This document shows positions 28,338 to 37,535 of a DNA stretch of 64,000 nt, one piece after another. The DNA comes from an unidentified bacterial endosymbiont. Its GTDB lineage: Bacteria > Pseudomonadota > Gammaproteobacteria > Enterobacterales > Enterobacteriaceae. The notes beneath the pieces are model-generated. The model made no database searches. It was not told where the DNA came from and saw only the letters and a program-made list of their open reading frames with translations. The position numbers were made by a program, and so were the translations under genes. Location of the stretch: the NCBI RefSeq assembly GCF_918797525.1, contig NZ_OU963893.1, forward strand, positions 3,224,001 through 3,288,000. The letters run 5' to 3'. The stretch's first letter is position 1, and every line of letters starts with the position of its first letter.

Positions 28338-28520
28338 ATGTCTGACAATATGGCAAAATCCATATCGCAAAAGACATTTTCCATGCCCATTGTCAGGTCC
28401 AATCTGAAGTTAAACCTCTCTCCTTTGAAAATTGGCGCTGCTAATGATGGGGCGGAGTTAACATCTACAAATAATCACCTGAAAAATAATTTCGATTCCT
28501 TGTGTAAGTATCCCACATAA
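28338..28520 (+). CDS. Unrecognised short ORF at island left end, possibly a gene fragment
   Basis: Sixty codons from ATG 28338, with no strong ribosome-binding site. The peptide is Ser/Asn-rich (SMPIVRSNLKLNLSPLKIGA, LTSTNNHLKNNF) and AT-rich in codons. That composition resembles secretion-signal N-termini of type III effectors, but I recognise no family and see no downstream domain in frame. Treat as an orphan fragment. Confidence 0.25.
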   Translation: MSDNMAKSISQKTFSMPIVRSNLKLNLSPLKIGAANDGAELTSTNNHLKNNFDSLCKYPT

Positions 28521-28522
28521 TC

Positions 28523-28726
28523 GTGCCATTCACATTTATAGAGACTCTGGAATCCAGACTATCTGAAAGTGGGATTATTTCAGGACAGTGCCCTGAGTCA
28601 GACGTTCGTCCTGAAAACTGGAAATATCTCAGTTATCGTAATGAACTACGGAGTGGGCGTGATGATGGAGAAGTGCAGAGTCAGGCCTTACGTGAGGAAC
28701 CGTTTTATCGTTTGATGAAAGAGTAA
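28523..28726 (+). CDS. Unrecognised ORF fragment
   Basis: A 67-codon frame starting at GTG 28523 in a different frame from the preceding ORF, open only from about 28508. The sequence (PENWKYLSYRNELRSGRDDG, REEPFYRLMKE at its end) looks protein-like but matches nothing I recognise. It may be the 3' end of a decayed gene whose 5' part is the previous ORF. Confidence 0.22.
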   Translation: MPFTFIETLESRLSESGIISGQCPESDVRPENWKYLSYRNELRSGRDDGEVQSQALREEPFYRLMKE

Positions 28727-29324
28727 GGTGTCACGGTTTTCGTGCACCGGGCGTACAGCACCTTAACGAATTTTTGGGGGAAATCGGTTATGTTTTTCAT
28801 CGTGGTTACCTCTCTCAAAGAGTGTAGTCTCCAGGATTACCAAGGCGGTTCACCCTTCTGGCACTGGCGGCCTGTCACCCTTTGCCTTACCACCTGCAAG
28901 CAATGAGCGATTTCTAATAGAAATTCAAGGTCAGATGTCCATTAATTACTCATTAAACTCGGTCAACAGCATAGAGGGCGGTAAAAAATGGCTGCAGTAC
29001 AAAATGTTTGTCAGACAACAACAGGAACACACTGGGCGTCATGCGTTGCGTTGAATGAGCATAAAAAGTGGTCAGATATGACCACGCCAGAGAAATTACT
29101 GAAAATAGTTACCATTGGGTTTTATAGTCCACATTTTTCCCTTGCAGAAAAAATGGATGTTAGTAAGCTGATGTCACATTTTGCGCCCAATCCATATTAT
29201 CAACCCAGTGACAAGGACACATCGCCTTTTGCTCATGCAAACTTAGGTGATACTAATATCGCCTGCTATCATATCTCAGACGGTAAGATTAAAGTGGAAT
29301 GCCGTAGCGGTGACAATATTACTA

Positions 29325-30240
29325 GGCTGTGTCCCTTAATCGTTTGAGCTATAGTAACTGTCTGTTTCCACAACATATTGAACTATGGCTCGCTACGACC
29401 TTCCTGATGAAGCATGGATTATCATCCAGCCTTTATTGCCTGCTGAACCCGTATCTCCACGGGCCGGACGCCCATGGGCTGAGCATCGTAAAATTATCAA
29501 CGGTATGTTCTGGGTGTTGTGTTCCGGGGCTCCGTGGCGTGATTTACCTGAACGATATGGACCATGGAAAACGGTTTATAACCGCTTTAACCGGTGGTCA
29601 AAATCAGGTGTTATTAACATTATTTTCAACAGGTTGCTTTCGCTACTTGATGCCAGCAATCTTGTTGACTGGTCTGCTACGGCGCTGGATGGCAGCAATA
29701 TCCGGGCGTTGAAATGTGCTGCCGGGGCTCAAAAAAACATCCCGATATCGCCGGAGATAATGGGCTGGGTCGCTCTCGCGGTGGTTTTGGCACCAAAATC
29801 CATCTGGCGACAGACGGAAACGGTCTTCCGTTAAACATAGTGCTGAGTCCCGGACAGGCTCACGAAAGCCAGTTCGCGCAACGTCTTCTCGACGGTATTG
29901 GTGTTCAGCGCCAGAACGGCAGCATGAAACGCCGTGGCCATGCGGTACTGGCCGACAAAGCGTACTCCGGGCATGCGTTACGCAACGAACTGAAAAGCAA
30001 AGGTATAAAAGCAGTCATTCCCCGAAAATCAAATGAGAAAATGGCATTGGATGGGCGTTCACAGCTCGATCGTAATGCGTACCGCAATCGCAACGTTGTT
30101 GAGCGATGTTTTGGTCGCCTGAAAGAATACCGTCGCATAGCGACGCGTTACGACAAAACGGCGAGAAATTATCTGGCGATGGTGAAGCTGGGCTGCATCC
30201 GGCTCTTTTATCAACGACTATATAATTAAGGGACACAGCC
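29325..30240 (+). mobile_element. IS5-family insertion sequence (IS427-like group)
   Basis: A 916-bp element bounded by perfect inverted repeats GGCTGTGTCCCTTAAT (29325-29340) and ATTAAGGGACACAGCC (30225-30240). The flanks carry a 2-bp TA duplication (29323-29324 and 30241-30242). Two overlapping frames encode the transposase through a -1 shift, the organisation of the IS427 group. It looks complete and potentially active. It interrupts the unknown 394-aa gene. Confidence 0.9.
29385..30229 (+). CDS. IS5-family DDE transposase made by programmed -1 frameshift (orfA 29385-29834, orfB 29714-30229)
   Basis: OrfA supplies the N-terminal DUF4096-type DNA-binding part (PDEAWIIIQPLLP, GMFWVLCSGAPWRDLPERYG) and the first Asp (DWSATALDGSNI). 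OrfB supplies GRSRGGFGTKIHLATDGNG, the second Asp (AVLADKAYSG) and the Glu (VVERCFGRLKEYRRIATRYD). The slippery A7 run at 29731-29737 lies in the overlap, and orfA to orfB is a -1 change, so the fusion would be about 280 residues. All three catalytic acids are present. Confidence 0.9.
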
Positions 30241-31090
30241 TAAATCTATTCTTAATAAAGAACAGTCAGCCAATCTGTTACATGCTCTTCCCCCCGGGGC
30301 CTATCACACTGGCTTGCGGCCTGTCAGTATCCGAATCCCGCCTCAGTCCCTTCATTCCGTAGGCGCGATTAATGACTATCTTAAAGCGGTACAAAATATT
30401 CCAACGGCTATCACAGGCCCTGTGACTGATTCCAGTGATTCAGCTTTCAACTCGGTGTGGTGTGATGTTGTTCGCACATTACCTCTGGAGTGCACTCGTG
30501 TTGTACTGGACGGCGTGTATATTCCACCATTAGTCCTCAGTGCATACCTTAAGGCCAGTGGTATTGACGGCCGACAAGACCAGACATTCATGCCGAAAAT
30601 ACCGTCTTTATCTGAAATCACCACGATATATAAACAGTCATCCGAAGACGAGTCGGATATAAGCCGTGAAGTGGCGCTAGCATTATTGGGATTGAACGAA
30701 AATAACGCACTCCGTGCAGCTCTGTTTTCATCAACTTATCAATCCTTATGTGCTAACGAGGAAAACTTAAAAGTCATAGCAAATGAAATTTTGCTTACTG
30801 GCACCCAAGATGTTATAGGAGAAAAGTTAGTTAATCACCGAGATATTATTATCACCAAAAATAACGATGGCACGGGTCCTGTTAATGACCGTCATTCTTA
30901 TACCGTTCACTCCAGTCTTTACATATTTGGTGTAGATTGCGAAACTCAGACGCATGTAAAAGGCCTAAAGTGGAGCGCGGATTATTACGTTCCACCCTAT
31001 ATTGAGCCCACTCGAAACAGTATGAGTACGCTAGTAGATCCAAAGCTAAATTTAATCATCGGTTCAAGCGCAACTATCCAGTTTGGTTGA

Positions 31091-31691
31091 TGGAGACAGA
31101 CACATGAGCAGAACGAGAAATACTCCCATATTTCCGTTAGCATTCAGCCTGGCGCTCTCCGGTTTACGCCTGAAAACAAGAGAAATGAAAGTGGGGCCCT
31201 GGGCGTGATACTCAGGCCGCAGCGGATAGCAACTTCCCGCTGGGTTCTTTTACCCGGGTACGCTCGTTCCGCTGCATTGTTATTTGTGCCCTGCAAGGCA
31301 AGACCTTTCTGTCGGTGAAAGTCCGACACGTCCTGGATATCATCGCTGACTGCCCGGTAAACCGGGTCGGTGAACTGCTGCCGTGGCGAGTGACTTTGCC
31401 AGCCTGACCAACTTCACTTCGTCAATATGGTTCTTGCTGTATGCTTACTTTTGACTTACAACTCTGGCAGAAGAAGCGGCTGTGGGTGCAGTCTGATGAT
31501 AAATAGCAGTAGCGGCGGGCTCCCATACTGGCGGTGCACTCAACGCAGAGGAGAGTCCACAGGGTACACCATTGCACTCTGCGTGAAGCCTGGTTCAGGC
31601 CTCAGGCTGTCGTTGAAGGACGTCACCTGGCGAAGTCTCTTGAGCAGAAAATCTGATCAAGAGACAGGGTTGTTACCACCAGTGTCAATCT
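31091..31691. other. Gene-poor stretch after the split gene
   Basis: It begins with a 34-codon ORF (ATG 31104, TGGAGAC upstream; MSRTRNTPIFPLAFSLALSG...) that is cut off, then an IS66 transposase remnant (31310-31407). The remainder up to the carbonic anhydrase stop shows no recognisable gene. Confidence 0.5.
31310..31407 (+). pseudogene. IS66-family transposase (TnpC), C-terminal remnant
   Basis: The frame reads VKVRHVLDIIADCPVNRVGE then LLPWRVTLPA and stop. This is the characteristic IS66 TnpC tail (pattern HVL-x-xIA-x-xPVNRV-x-ELLPW-x-V). Nothing upstream in frame is intact, so only the last ~30 codons remain. Confidence 0.7.
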
Positions 31692-32432
31692 TTATACCTC
31701 AAAAAAGTCAACCTCTCCTCCAATCAGGCTGTACATACTGCCAACGATTTTGATTTTCTTCTCATCTTCCAGCTGTTTCAAAACCGGGCTGTTTTTGCGG
31801 ATATTTTCGATAGTCAACTCGACATTTTTCCGGGCTACTGCATCAACAAAATCATAATTGCTCCCCTTACGCTCACCGCTGTACTCTGTTCTTTTAATGG
31901 CAGGTTTAATTTCATCCAGCAATCCCGTCAGATTACCCAATTCAGCATTATCAATGGCACCACGAACAGCGCCACAACGGGTATGCCCCATCACCAATAC
32001 CACTTTTGCACCGGCAACCGCACAGGCAAATTCCATGCTGCCCAGTATGTCGCGATTGCTGATATTTCCTGCAACACGGGAATTGAACGTTTCACCTATT
32101 CCTGCATCCAGGATAATTTCTGCTGGTGCTCTTGAGTCAATACAACTCAGAATGACAGCAGCCGGATACTGACCGGCAGTACTGCCACGTTTCTGCTCCA
32201 GATAATCATGTTTAGCGGGTCTGTTTTCCCGAAATCGCAGGTTACCCTGCTTAAAATGTTCAATCACAACATCCGGAGTCATACCATCACGCTGTTCTTT
32301 AGTGAGTGATGCCGCAAATGAAATGGAGGGCACTGATAAGGCTGCCACTCCCGTGACAGAAAGGGCTGAAACAGCAAGCGTTTTTTTCAGCATTGTGCGA
32401 CGCGAGGGTTGAGTTGGTTGATCAGTTTTCAT
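31692..32432 (-). CDS. Exported beta-class carbonic anhydrase with twin-arginine signal
   Basis: A 246-residue protein. The ATG at 32432 (GGAAAA upstream) gives a signal with SRRTMLKKTLAVSALSVTGV, a twin-arginine type n-region and hydrophobic core ending near SFAAS. The catalytic domain has the zinc ligands in CIDSRAP and GHTRCGAV, with the Asp-Arg dyad in DSR. It interconverts CO2 and bicarbonate, presumably in the periplasm. The frame is open 35 codons upstream (to 32537) without similarity. Located in the island among transposon remnants; no obvious partner gene. It appears intact. Confidence 0.85.
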   Translation of the reverse strand: MKTDQPTQPSRRTMLKKTLAVSALSVTGVAALSVPSISFAASLTKEQRDGMTPDVVIEHFKQGNLRFRENRPAKHDYLEQKRGSTAGQYPAAVILSCIDSRAPAEIILDAGIGETFNSRVAGNISNRDILGSMEFACAVAGAKVVLVMGHTRCGAVRGAIDNAELGNLTGLLDEIKPAIKRTEYSGERKGSNYDFVDAVARKNVELTIENIRKNSPVLKQLEDEKKIKIVGSMYSLIGGEVDFFEV

Positions 32433-32620
32433 GATGTTTTCCAGTTTAGTTTGTTGAATTGAGATAACTTGCTGTGATAGCGCGGTTAAACAAATCACAG
32501 CCTCATCCAAATAATAGTAGAGACGCACGGGCTCCATGACGGAAATTGGGGTGCAGGGCTACAAATACGACATATCGATTAGCAGTTAATGTCAGTACGG
32601 TAGAATGTCATGCAGGCCAG

Positions 32621-33738
32621 TCAGTCAGTGACCGCATGATGCAGAGTGCGGGTTTCGCGGACAGAGGAGGGCTCGGCCATATTGAAATATATCGTGGGGC
32701 CCAAATAACCCGGGGCGCTGACCATGGCCACCATATCCTGACGTGCCCCTTCTGAAAGGGGATTATTTGCGAGGCCTACACTTGCGCCCGTGGACAGGCG
32801 GGCAATGCCTTCCGGCAGTCTGGTCAGCTGGTTATCACTGACCTCCAGCATCCATAGCACTTCCGGCAGCGCTGGCAGGCTGGTCAGATGGTTTTCAAGG
32901 CACCACAGCACCTGCAGTCCCGATGGCAGCACCGGCAGGCTGGTCAGCTCGTTTTTATGGCACCACAGCAAATTCAGTCCCGATGGCAACGCTGGCAGGC
33001 TAGTCAGCCAGTTATTACTGACGTCCAGCCACTGTAGCCCTTCCGGCAGCGCCGGCAAATAGTTCAATGGAACATAATCAGTATTCAGTTCTGTAAGATT
33101 CTGCGGTAAAAGGTCGGGTAAGGTGGTAAGTGCAAGGTATTTCAGCTCAAGCTCTGTCCTGCCATTATACAGGCAGTTACGCATTTTCTGTACCGCAGCA
33201 GCGCGGTCGGTGGACTCTCCTGCCGGCGCAGCCTTTACCCACGCGGACCAGACCGCCTCATAAACCTGTGGTGCCGTTGTGGTGGCAGCAAGTTCTGTCC
33301 GGACCATTCCTGATGCACCTTCCTCTCCAGGATCCGTGTCAGGAATGAGAGGGTGAGTTTCACAGTCCCACTGACACTTAACGGTATACTTCCCAGCGTC
33401 ATCAAGGGTGACCGACAGCATCTCCCGGCTGTTTTCGTCCAGAATGCAGAAGTGGTTTTCCCCGTGCCAGCCGGACTGAACGTTTTCCTTAAATCCGCCA
33501 TATGCGAGCGTTCTGAGTTGTTCAAATCTGCCAGCTACCTCCTCCCGCGTCGTTCCGGCCGGCGGGTGACAAATCTGCTGGATGAGCTTCAGCGCTTCTG
33601 GCTTGTTTGTTAAGCAGATAAACGCCTCGATTTTTCCCCATACGCTCAAGTGAGGGGAAGCATCAGGCGGGCAATCTGGTTAATGCGGCTGTCGCTCATT
33701 GCTGCAGGTAAACTTACGTTTCCAATCTGAAAGGGCAT
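32621..33738 (-). pseudogene. SspH2/SlrP-type LRR effector, frameshifted start and no NEL E3 ligase domain
   Basis: The start ATG at 33738 encodes [20 protein letters not shown], the conserved N-terminus of Salmonella SspH/SlrP/SseJ-type effectors (MPFHIGSG in SspH2). A one-base deletion near 33661-33672 shifts to a stop; the correct frame continues [16 protein letters not shown]..., [20 protein letters not shown] and then four to five LRRs of the LPxLPxGLxxLxVxxNxLTSLP type, and the post-[23 protein letters not shown]. It ends HHAVTD-stop where SspH2 reads HLAAADWLVP and begins its catalytic NEL domain. So secretion signal and LRRs are there in broken form, the Cys-type ubiquitin ligase is absent. 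Codons resemble Salmonella homologues. Confidence 0.85.
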
Positions 33739-34010
33739 AATTAAGCTCTCTGTAAACTGACACATTGATACATTATGACCGTCCGGCCGGCGTTGGGTGT
33801 TGAGGGTATCATCGTTGTCCAGTTTATTATTTACAACACGGTCATCTACTGATTCTCAATTGTCCCGTCGAGGTAGGCCACAAATGATGCAGGAGAATCA
33901 CCGGCAGGTAGAGTCTTAGGAGGTGGTGTAAATTCGACAGGACGGCGATAGCCATCGTATTATCCAGTAAGTAATGGTTACAAAGATATTATCTGAAGAG
34001 GAGTCAACCG

Positions 34011-34187
34011 ATGGCCGACAGCAGCATGACATTCAGCAACGCCCTGATGCAGTTCGTCGGTGAGGACTTTCTGCGTGAACTACGTGAATTTATGCTCAAC
34101 CGCATCATGGAAACTTATGTCACTTAGCGTATTAACGCTGAGCCTCATGAGCACAGCGGTGAGCGGGAGACATACCGCAAATTATAA
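34011..34187 (+). pseudogene. IS256-family (Mutator-type) transposase, N-terminal remnant
   Basis: ATG 34011 with AGGAG upstream encodes MADSSMTFSNALMQFVGEDF then LRELREFMLNRIMET; after a TAG at 34125 the same frame continues INAEPHEHSGERETYRK. The pattern (DFLR-x-L...METxV, then AExHERSGERxTYRNG) is the IS256-type transposase N-terminus. The catalytic part is gone or unrecognisable. Confidence 0.65.
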
Positions 34188-34497
34188 AACGGTGCCCGGG
34201 GCATGTAAACCATCGGAGCCGCGAAGCCGTAACGCGAAATCATCAGTGCCGGTATATATGGCACTTACTGAAACAGGTGAATCAGTTTATGAGGGTCGCC
34301 TCCCCATTCCCCGGCAATCAACATGGACTGGCTAAAATGGAGCGATAATATGCGAAATTATTTAGTACGATAAGACCTATTCCCTATATGATACCCTGAC
34401 AAAAATAGAGTATAATATCTCTCATTAGAGAAGTGAAAATTGCAGCGGTTTTTCTTTTCCCAGAATTTCATGCTTAAAAAAAGGACATAAGATTTCA
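34188..34497. other. Intergenic stretch upstream of the papain-like gene
   Basis: The first half is decayed continuation of the IS256 remnant. The second half is very AT-rich and contains a perfect -10 hexamer TATAAT at 34412-34417, a plausible promoter for the following gene, without a clear -35. Confidence 0.4.
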
Positions 34498-35391
34498 ATG
34501 AAGAGCATACTTTTCGATGTAACAAGAGAAGATTTACAATCGCCGTTCAACGAAAAGCTACATTATCAGCTAATCACTTCATTACAACAGTATAATATTC
34601 AACAGCTACCGACTAACTTCAGTGATTTCTTTGGCGTTAATCCTGCGCTGGCCTCTAATTTCCCCACGTTATCTAACAAACTTAACCCACACAGATTAAA
34701 TCTAAATTGTTATTATTGTACTATTGCTGCACTAACTAACCAGACCGTACATGATATGGTCGCTGCAACGGAAGTAATGCAACATGATCAGGCAACGTTG
34801 GACGAAATAATGTGTCTGTTCCGGGAAGCTGGTGTACCAGTCGCTCTGATGAATTTTTATGATTATACCCTGCCTGCACAACAACTCTGGGAGCATACGT
34901 ATAACTATATTGATCGAGCATTAGCGGAAGGTGAAGCCGCAGGACTCGCTTACAAACGCTAGCCTGGCGTTGATCGGAATGGTTTTTTTTCTCCGGCCTC
35001 AGGACATATGGTGGTTGTGGCTAAAGACGGTAATGGAGTTATTGCTGCGCTCGATTACCAATCCGGTAGTCTGGAAGTTTTGAGCCAAAAACATCCACCG
35101 GAAAACGCCTGGCATCAGAGTTACAGTCTTTTTCAACAATACACGATTCAGGCAAGCCAATCCTGGCAGGAGGTATACGACTTTATTAGCAGTCAATATA
35201 CCAGAAAATTATCATGCCGAGGGGTTCTGATTACTGAGAAAAATAATCAGGAAAAATTTTATCTCTATCACATATCAGAAAAAAATAAAATAATTGCACA
35301 GATTGGTAATGAAGTAATAAAGCTGGATAAGTATAAAGCACCTAAAGGAATAGATACAAATTCCACCATTATGATTTGTATAGAAAGATAG
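34498..35391 (+). pseudogene. Papain-like cysteine toxin/effector interrupted by one in-frame amber codon
   Basis: One continuous frame of 297 codons from ATG 34498 to the stop at 35389, broken only by TAG at 34960-34962 (codon 155). Upstream are 154 residues including LNCYYCTIAALTNQTVHDMV (Cys71, Cys74). Downstream are SPASGHMVVVAKDGNG (His170) and AALDYQSGSLEVL (Asp186). Cys, GHxxVV and a D-x-Q-x-G strand in this order are the catalytic layout of papain-fold toxin domains (Tox-PL type), which act as proteases or glutamine deamidases. The family call rests on motif order, not on a search. Very AT-rich relative to the backbone. The amber may inactivate the gene or be read through in a suppressor host. 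Confidence 0.55.
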
Positions 35392-35494
35392 CAATCGGAG
35401 GGTGGCTGTCGCATTTATGTCAGCTATCGGGAAAAAGCTTCGGGTGTGAGGGCGACCGTATCAGTGTTCTTACCAACGTAATGTGGACACAGCC

Positions 35495-35680
35495 CTAAGC
35501 GAGGGTCTGGTTTTCAAACTGTTCCGGGCTGAGGCCGCCCCAGGCACTGTCACGACGCCAACGATCGTAATCACACTCATTATAATTAAACACCGTCAAC
35601 AGTGTAATGCTGATCGAGTACAAGTTGGGCGGCTTCGAGGCGAAACTATGAGCTAAAATTACGTCTGTACGTCCGGTCAT
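35495..35680 (-). pseudogene. IS3-family transposase OrfB, C-terminal remnant
   Basis: On the minus strand the end reads [20 protein letters not shown] then EQFENQTLA and stop, the tail of IS3-family OrfB proteins ([18 protein letters not shown]). The stop is followed on that strand by GGCTGTGTCC, typical of an IS terminus. The rest of the element is missing. The region also marks the end of the effector-like part of the island. Confidence 0.65.
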
Positions 35681-35770
35681 AATGTCACCTGTTTTTGACT
35701 ATGAGACGATGATATCAACTCTGTACAGGCGGCCAAATTTAGTGTGCCATTACAGTTCAGCATATTCTCG

Positions 35771-36748
35771 CTACTGATAGGTTAACGTCATTGTCACCAC
35801 AGCAGACACCTTGCCGCCATCTACGCGGTCTGCAACCTGGATATACTGGGCACTGTAATTACTGAAACTACCGTTGATATTCCCCGGTACTGAAAGTGGC
35901 TGTCCCAGCTGAACAGGAGTGCCCGATGCCGCATTCACAATCTGAAATCCGACGCCGGTTGCTGCACCGCTGTCAGGAATAATAATGTTTCCATTTCTGA
36001 CGGTGATAGCATCAAAGGTAATAAAATTTTGTGAATTAACGTTACTTGAGACAATCTCCAGCGGAATTGGCGTACGCCCGGCAACAGAACCTACGCCCTG
36101 AAATACACTTGATGAGACTGGGGGCAGGTCGACAGTTGTGTTTTCATTACGCAATAGCACAGGAATATATCTGGCAGTGCCTTTGAGTATGAATCTGTAA
36201 TATAAATACTGGCCATCAGCGCTTTCCACTTGAAAAAAAGGCACATTAAATGGCCCTGAGAAAAACGGCTGAGAGCTCACATATTCTGAATTATTATAAT
36301 GAATAAGAATAGAAGTATCCACTCCAAAATTTACTACCTGATTAATAGTTGTGGGGGTATCTCTTGGTGGACGAACAGTAAGGTTCACGGCGGACGGTGT
36401 ATTATAGGCTACGACTCCAATATTTGAACTTAACCCCACATCGCCATTTGTTGGGTATATCTGTACGTTGCGCACAATATCCAGAGAGGTTGATTTAAGT
36501 GGCCTGAACAATATACTACATGGAGATGTACTGGAAGATGATATGTTTATACGCGGCCACTCTGCTTCTGCTCTAACCCATCTCACTCCTACACTCTCAG
36601 GAGTGACAATGATGTCTCCCAGGTCGAAAATGCGCTCATGTGTTGGCACTGAAATACAGTTGGCTACAGCCTCCCTGATACCCGTCAGCAAAAGGGCACC
36701 CGTCAGAAGAGAGGCGTAAAACAGGCCGTGCATCAGTCTGGTTATCAT
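35771..36748 (-). CDS. Fimbrial tip adhesin (FimH-like)
   Basis: A 325-residue secreted protein with a signal peptide (about 1-29, FYASLLTGALLLTGIREAVA then NCIS). The N-terminal lectin-like domain has Cys30 and Cys79-type cysteines (ANCISV, SPCSIL). The C-terminal pilin domain (about 185-325) ends YIQVADRVDGGKVSAVVTMT then LTYQ, the donor-strand-ready pilin tail. It is the last gene of the pilin-chaperone-usher-adhesin order and presumably caps the fimbria and binds a host or environmental glycan. Intact, but its usher is disrupted. Confidence 0.82.
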   Translation of the reverse strand: MITRLMHGLFYASLLTGALLLTGIREAVANCISVPTHERIFDLGDIIVTPESVGVRWVRAEAEWPRINISSSSTSPCSILFRPLKSTSLDIVRNVQIYPTNGDVGLSSNIGVVAYNTPSAVNLTVRPPRDTPTTINQVVNFGVDTSILIHYNNSEYVSSQPFFSGPFNVPFFQVESADGQYLYYRFILKGTARYIPVLLRNENTTVDLPPVSSSVFQGVGSVAGRTPIPLEIVSSNVNSQNFITFDAITVRNGNIIIPDSGAATGVGFQIVNAASGTPVQLGQPLSVPGNINGSFSNYSAQYIQVADRVDGGKVSAVVTMTLTYQ

Positions 36749-37535
36749 CTTTAGTTTCCTTATAAGCTAATCTGGTGCTGGGCTATTGCCTCATCGACAG
36801 TCAATCTGTGCCGTTCTGAAGCGCTCCCCTTTCTGGGCAGGGCGCAGTTTTACCTCTCCCGTACACTGCTGCTCCGGGCTTTTGCCCCACTGCACGTGCA
36901 GCTGGCTCCGTTCCGGGACACCGCTCAGATAGATGTCACCGTTATCCCCCACAAAACTGTGGCTGACATTCTTTTCCTGGACCCAGAGTGAGGCGCTGGC
37001 CCCGAACGGCACAGGCTTACCCCGGTAGCTGACCGTCGCCAGAACCCTCGCCCCCACGTTCGCCTGGTAGTCCGCCACCACCAGTGCGCCACGGGTCGGG
37101 ATGACCGTCTGGACCGGCTCCTCAAGTTCGACCTCATCCGGCAGGGATTCCGTACGGAGCGCCACGTTGTTTCTTCGGTAGGCCGACACGTACGGCACCA
37201 CGGTATACCCACGCCAGTCCGTACGCACCCCGCGCTGGTTCTTCACATCGATGCCGGCCCCGTCCGGGACGCGTACCAGTACCATGGTATCCCCGAGAGG
37301 CTGAGACAACGTCACGCCCCAGGGGTGCACCACGATGCCGCCATTCAGGCCTGCATTCAGCTGCTGGCTGTCGGTGTTGTAGCTGTAACCCGCGCTGGCC
37401 CGGCCATAGGTACCACTGTAAGAACGTAGCGCCCTTACAGGGCGAGCGTCATCGCTTCGCGATTCCGATGGTTTGCATGTCCTGAGTCCGGCTTTATACT
37501 CTGCGGCATGTTAATTTTCTCAGGAAGTCATTGGT

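Larger units (their letters stand above)
28988..31090 (+). pseudogene. Unknown island protein (394 aa when restored), split by an IS5-family element
   Basis: The frame from ATG 28988 (GAGGGCGG upstream) runs to the element at 29325 and resumes at 30243. Removing the element and one TA target copy joins ...GDNIT-KSILNKEQSANLLHALPPGAYHT... in frame to the stop at 31088-31090, 394 residues. No family is recognised. Visible features: Trp/His/Cys-containing N-terminus (THWASCVALNEHKKW), a middle segment LPLECTRVVLDGVYIPPLVL, and a C-terminal beta-rich part (HSYTVHSSLYIFGVDCETQT). An ATG at 28935 with AAGG upstream encodes MSINYSLNSVNSIEGGKK and would fuse to this frame if the A6 run at 28983-28988 had seven As. 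AT-rich and flanked by effector remnants; an effector role is a guess. Confidence 0.6.

Noticed and set aside
32790..33062. Tandem repeat in the LRR region read as a repeat array
   Set aside because: The periodicity comes from the leucine-rich repeats of the SspH2-like gene on the minus strand; it is not a CRISPR or satellite array.
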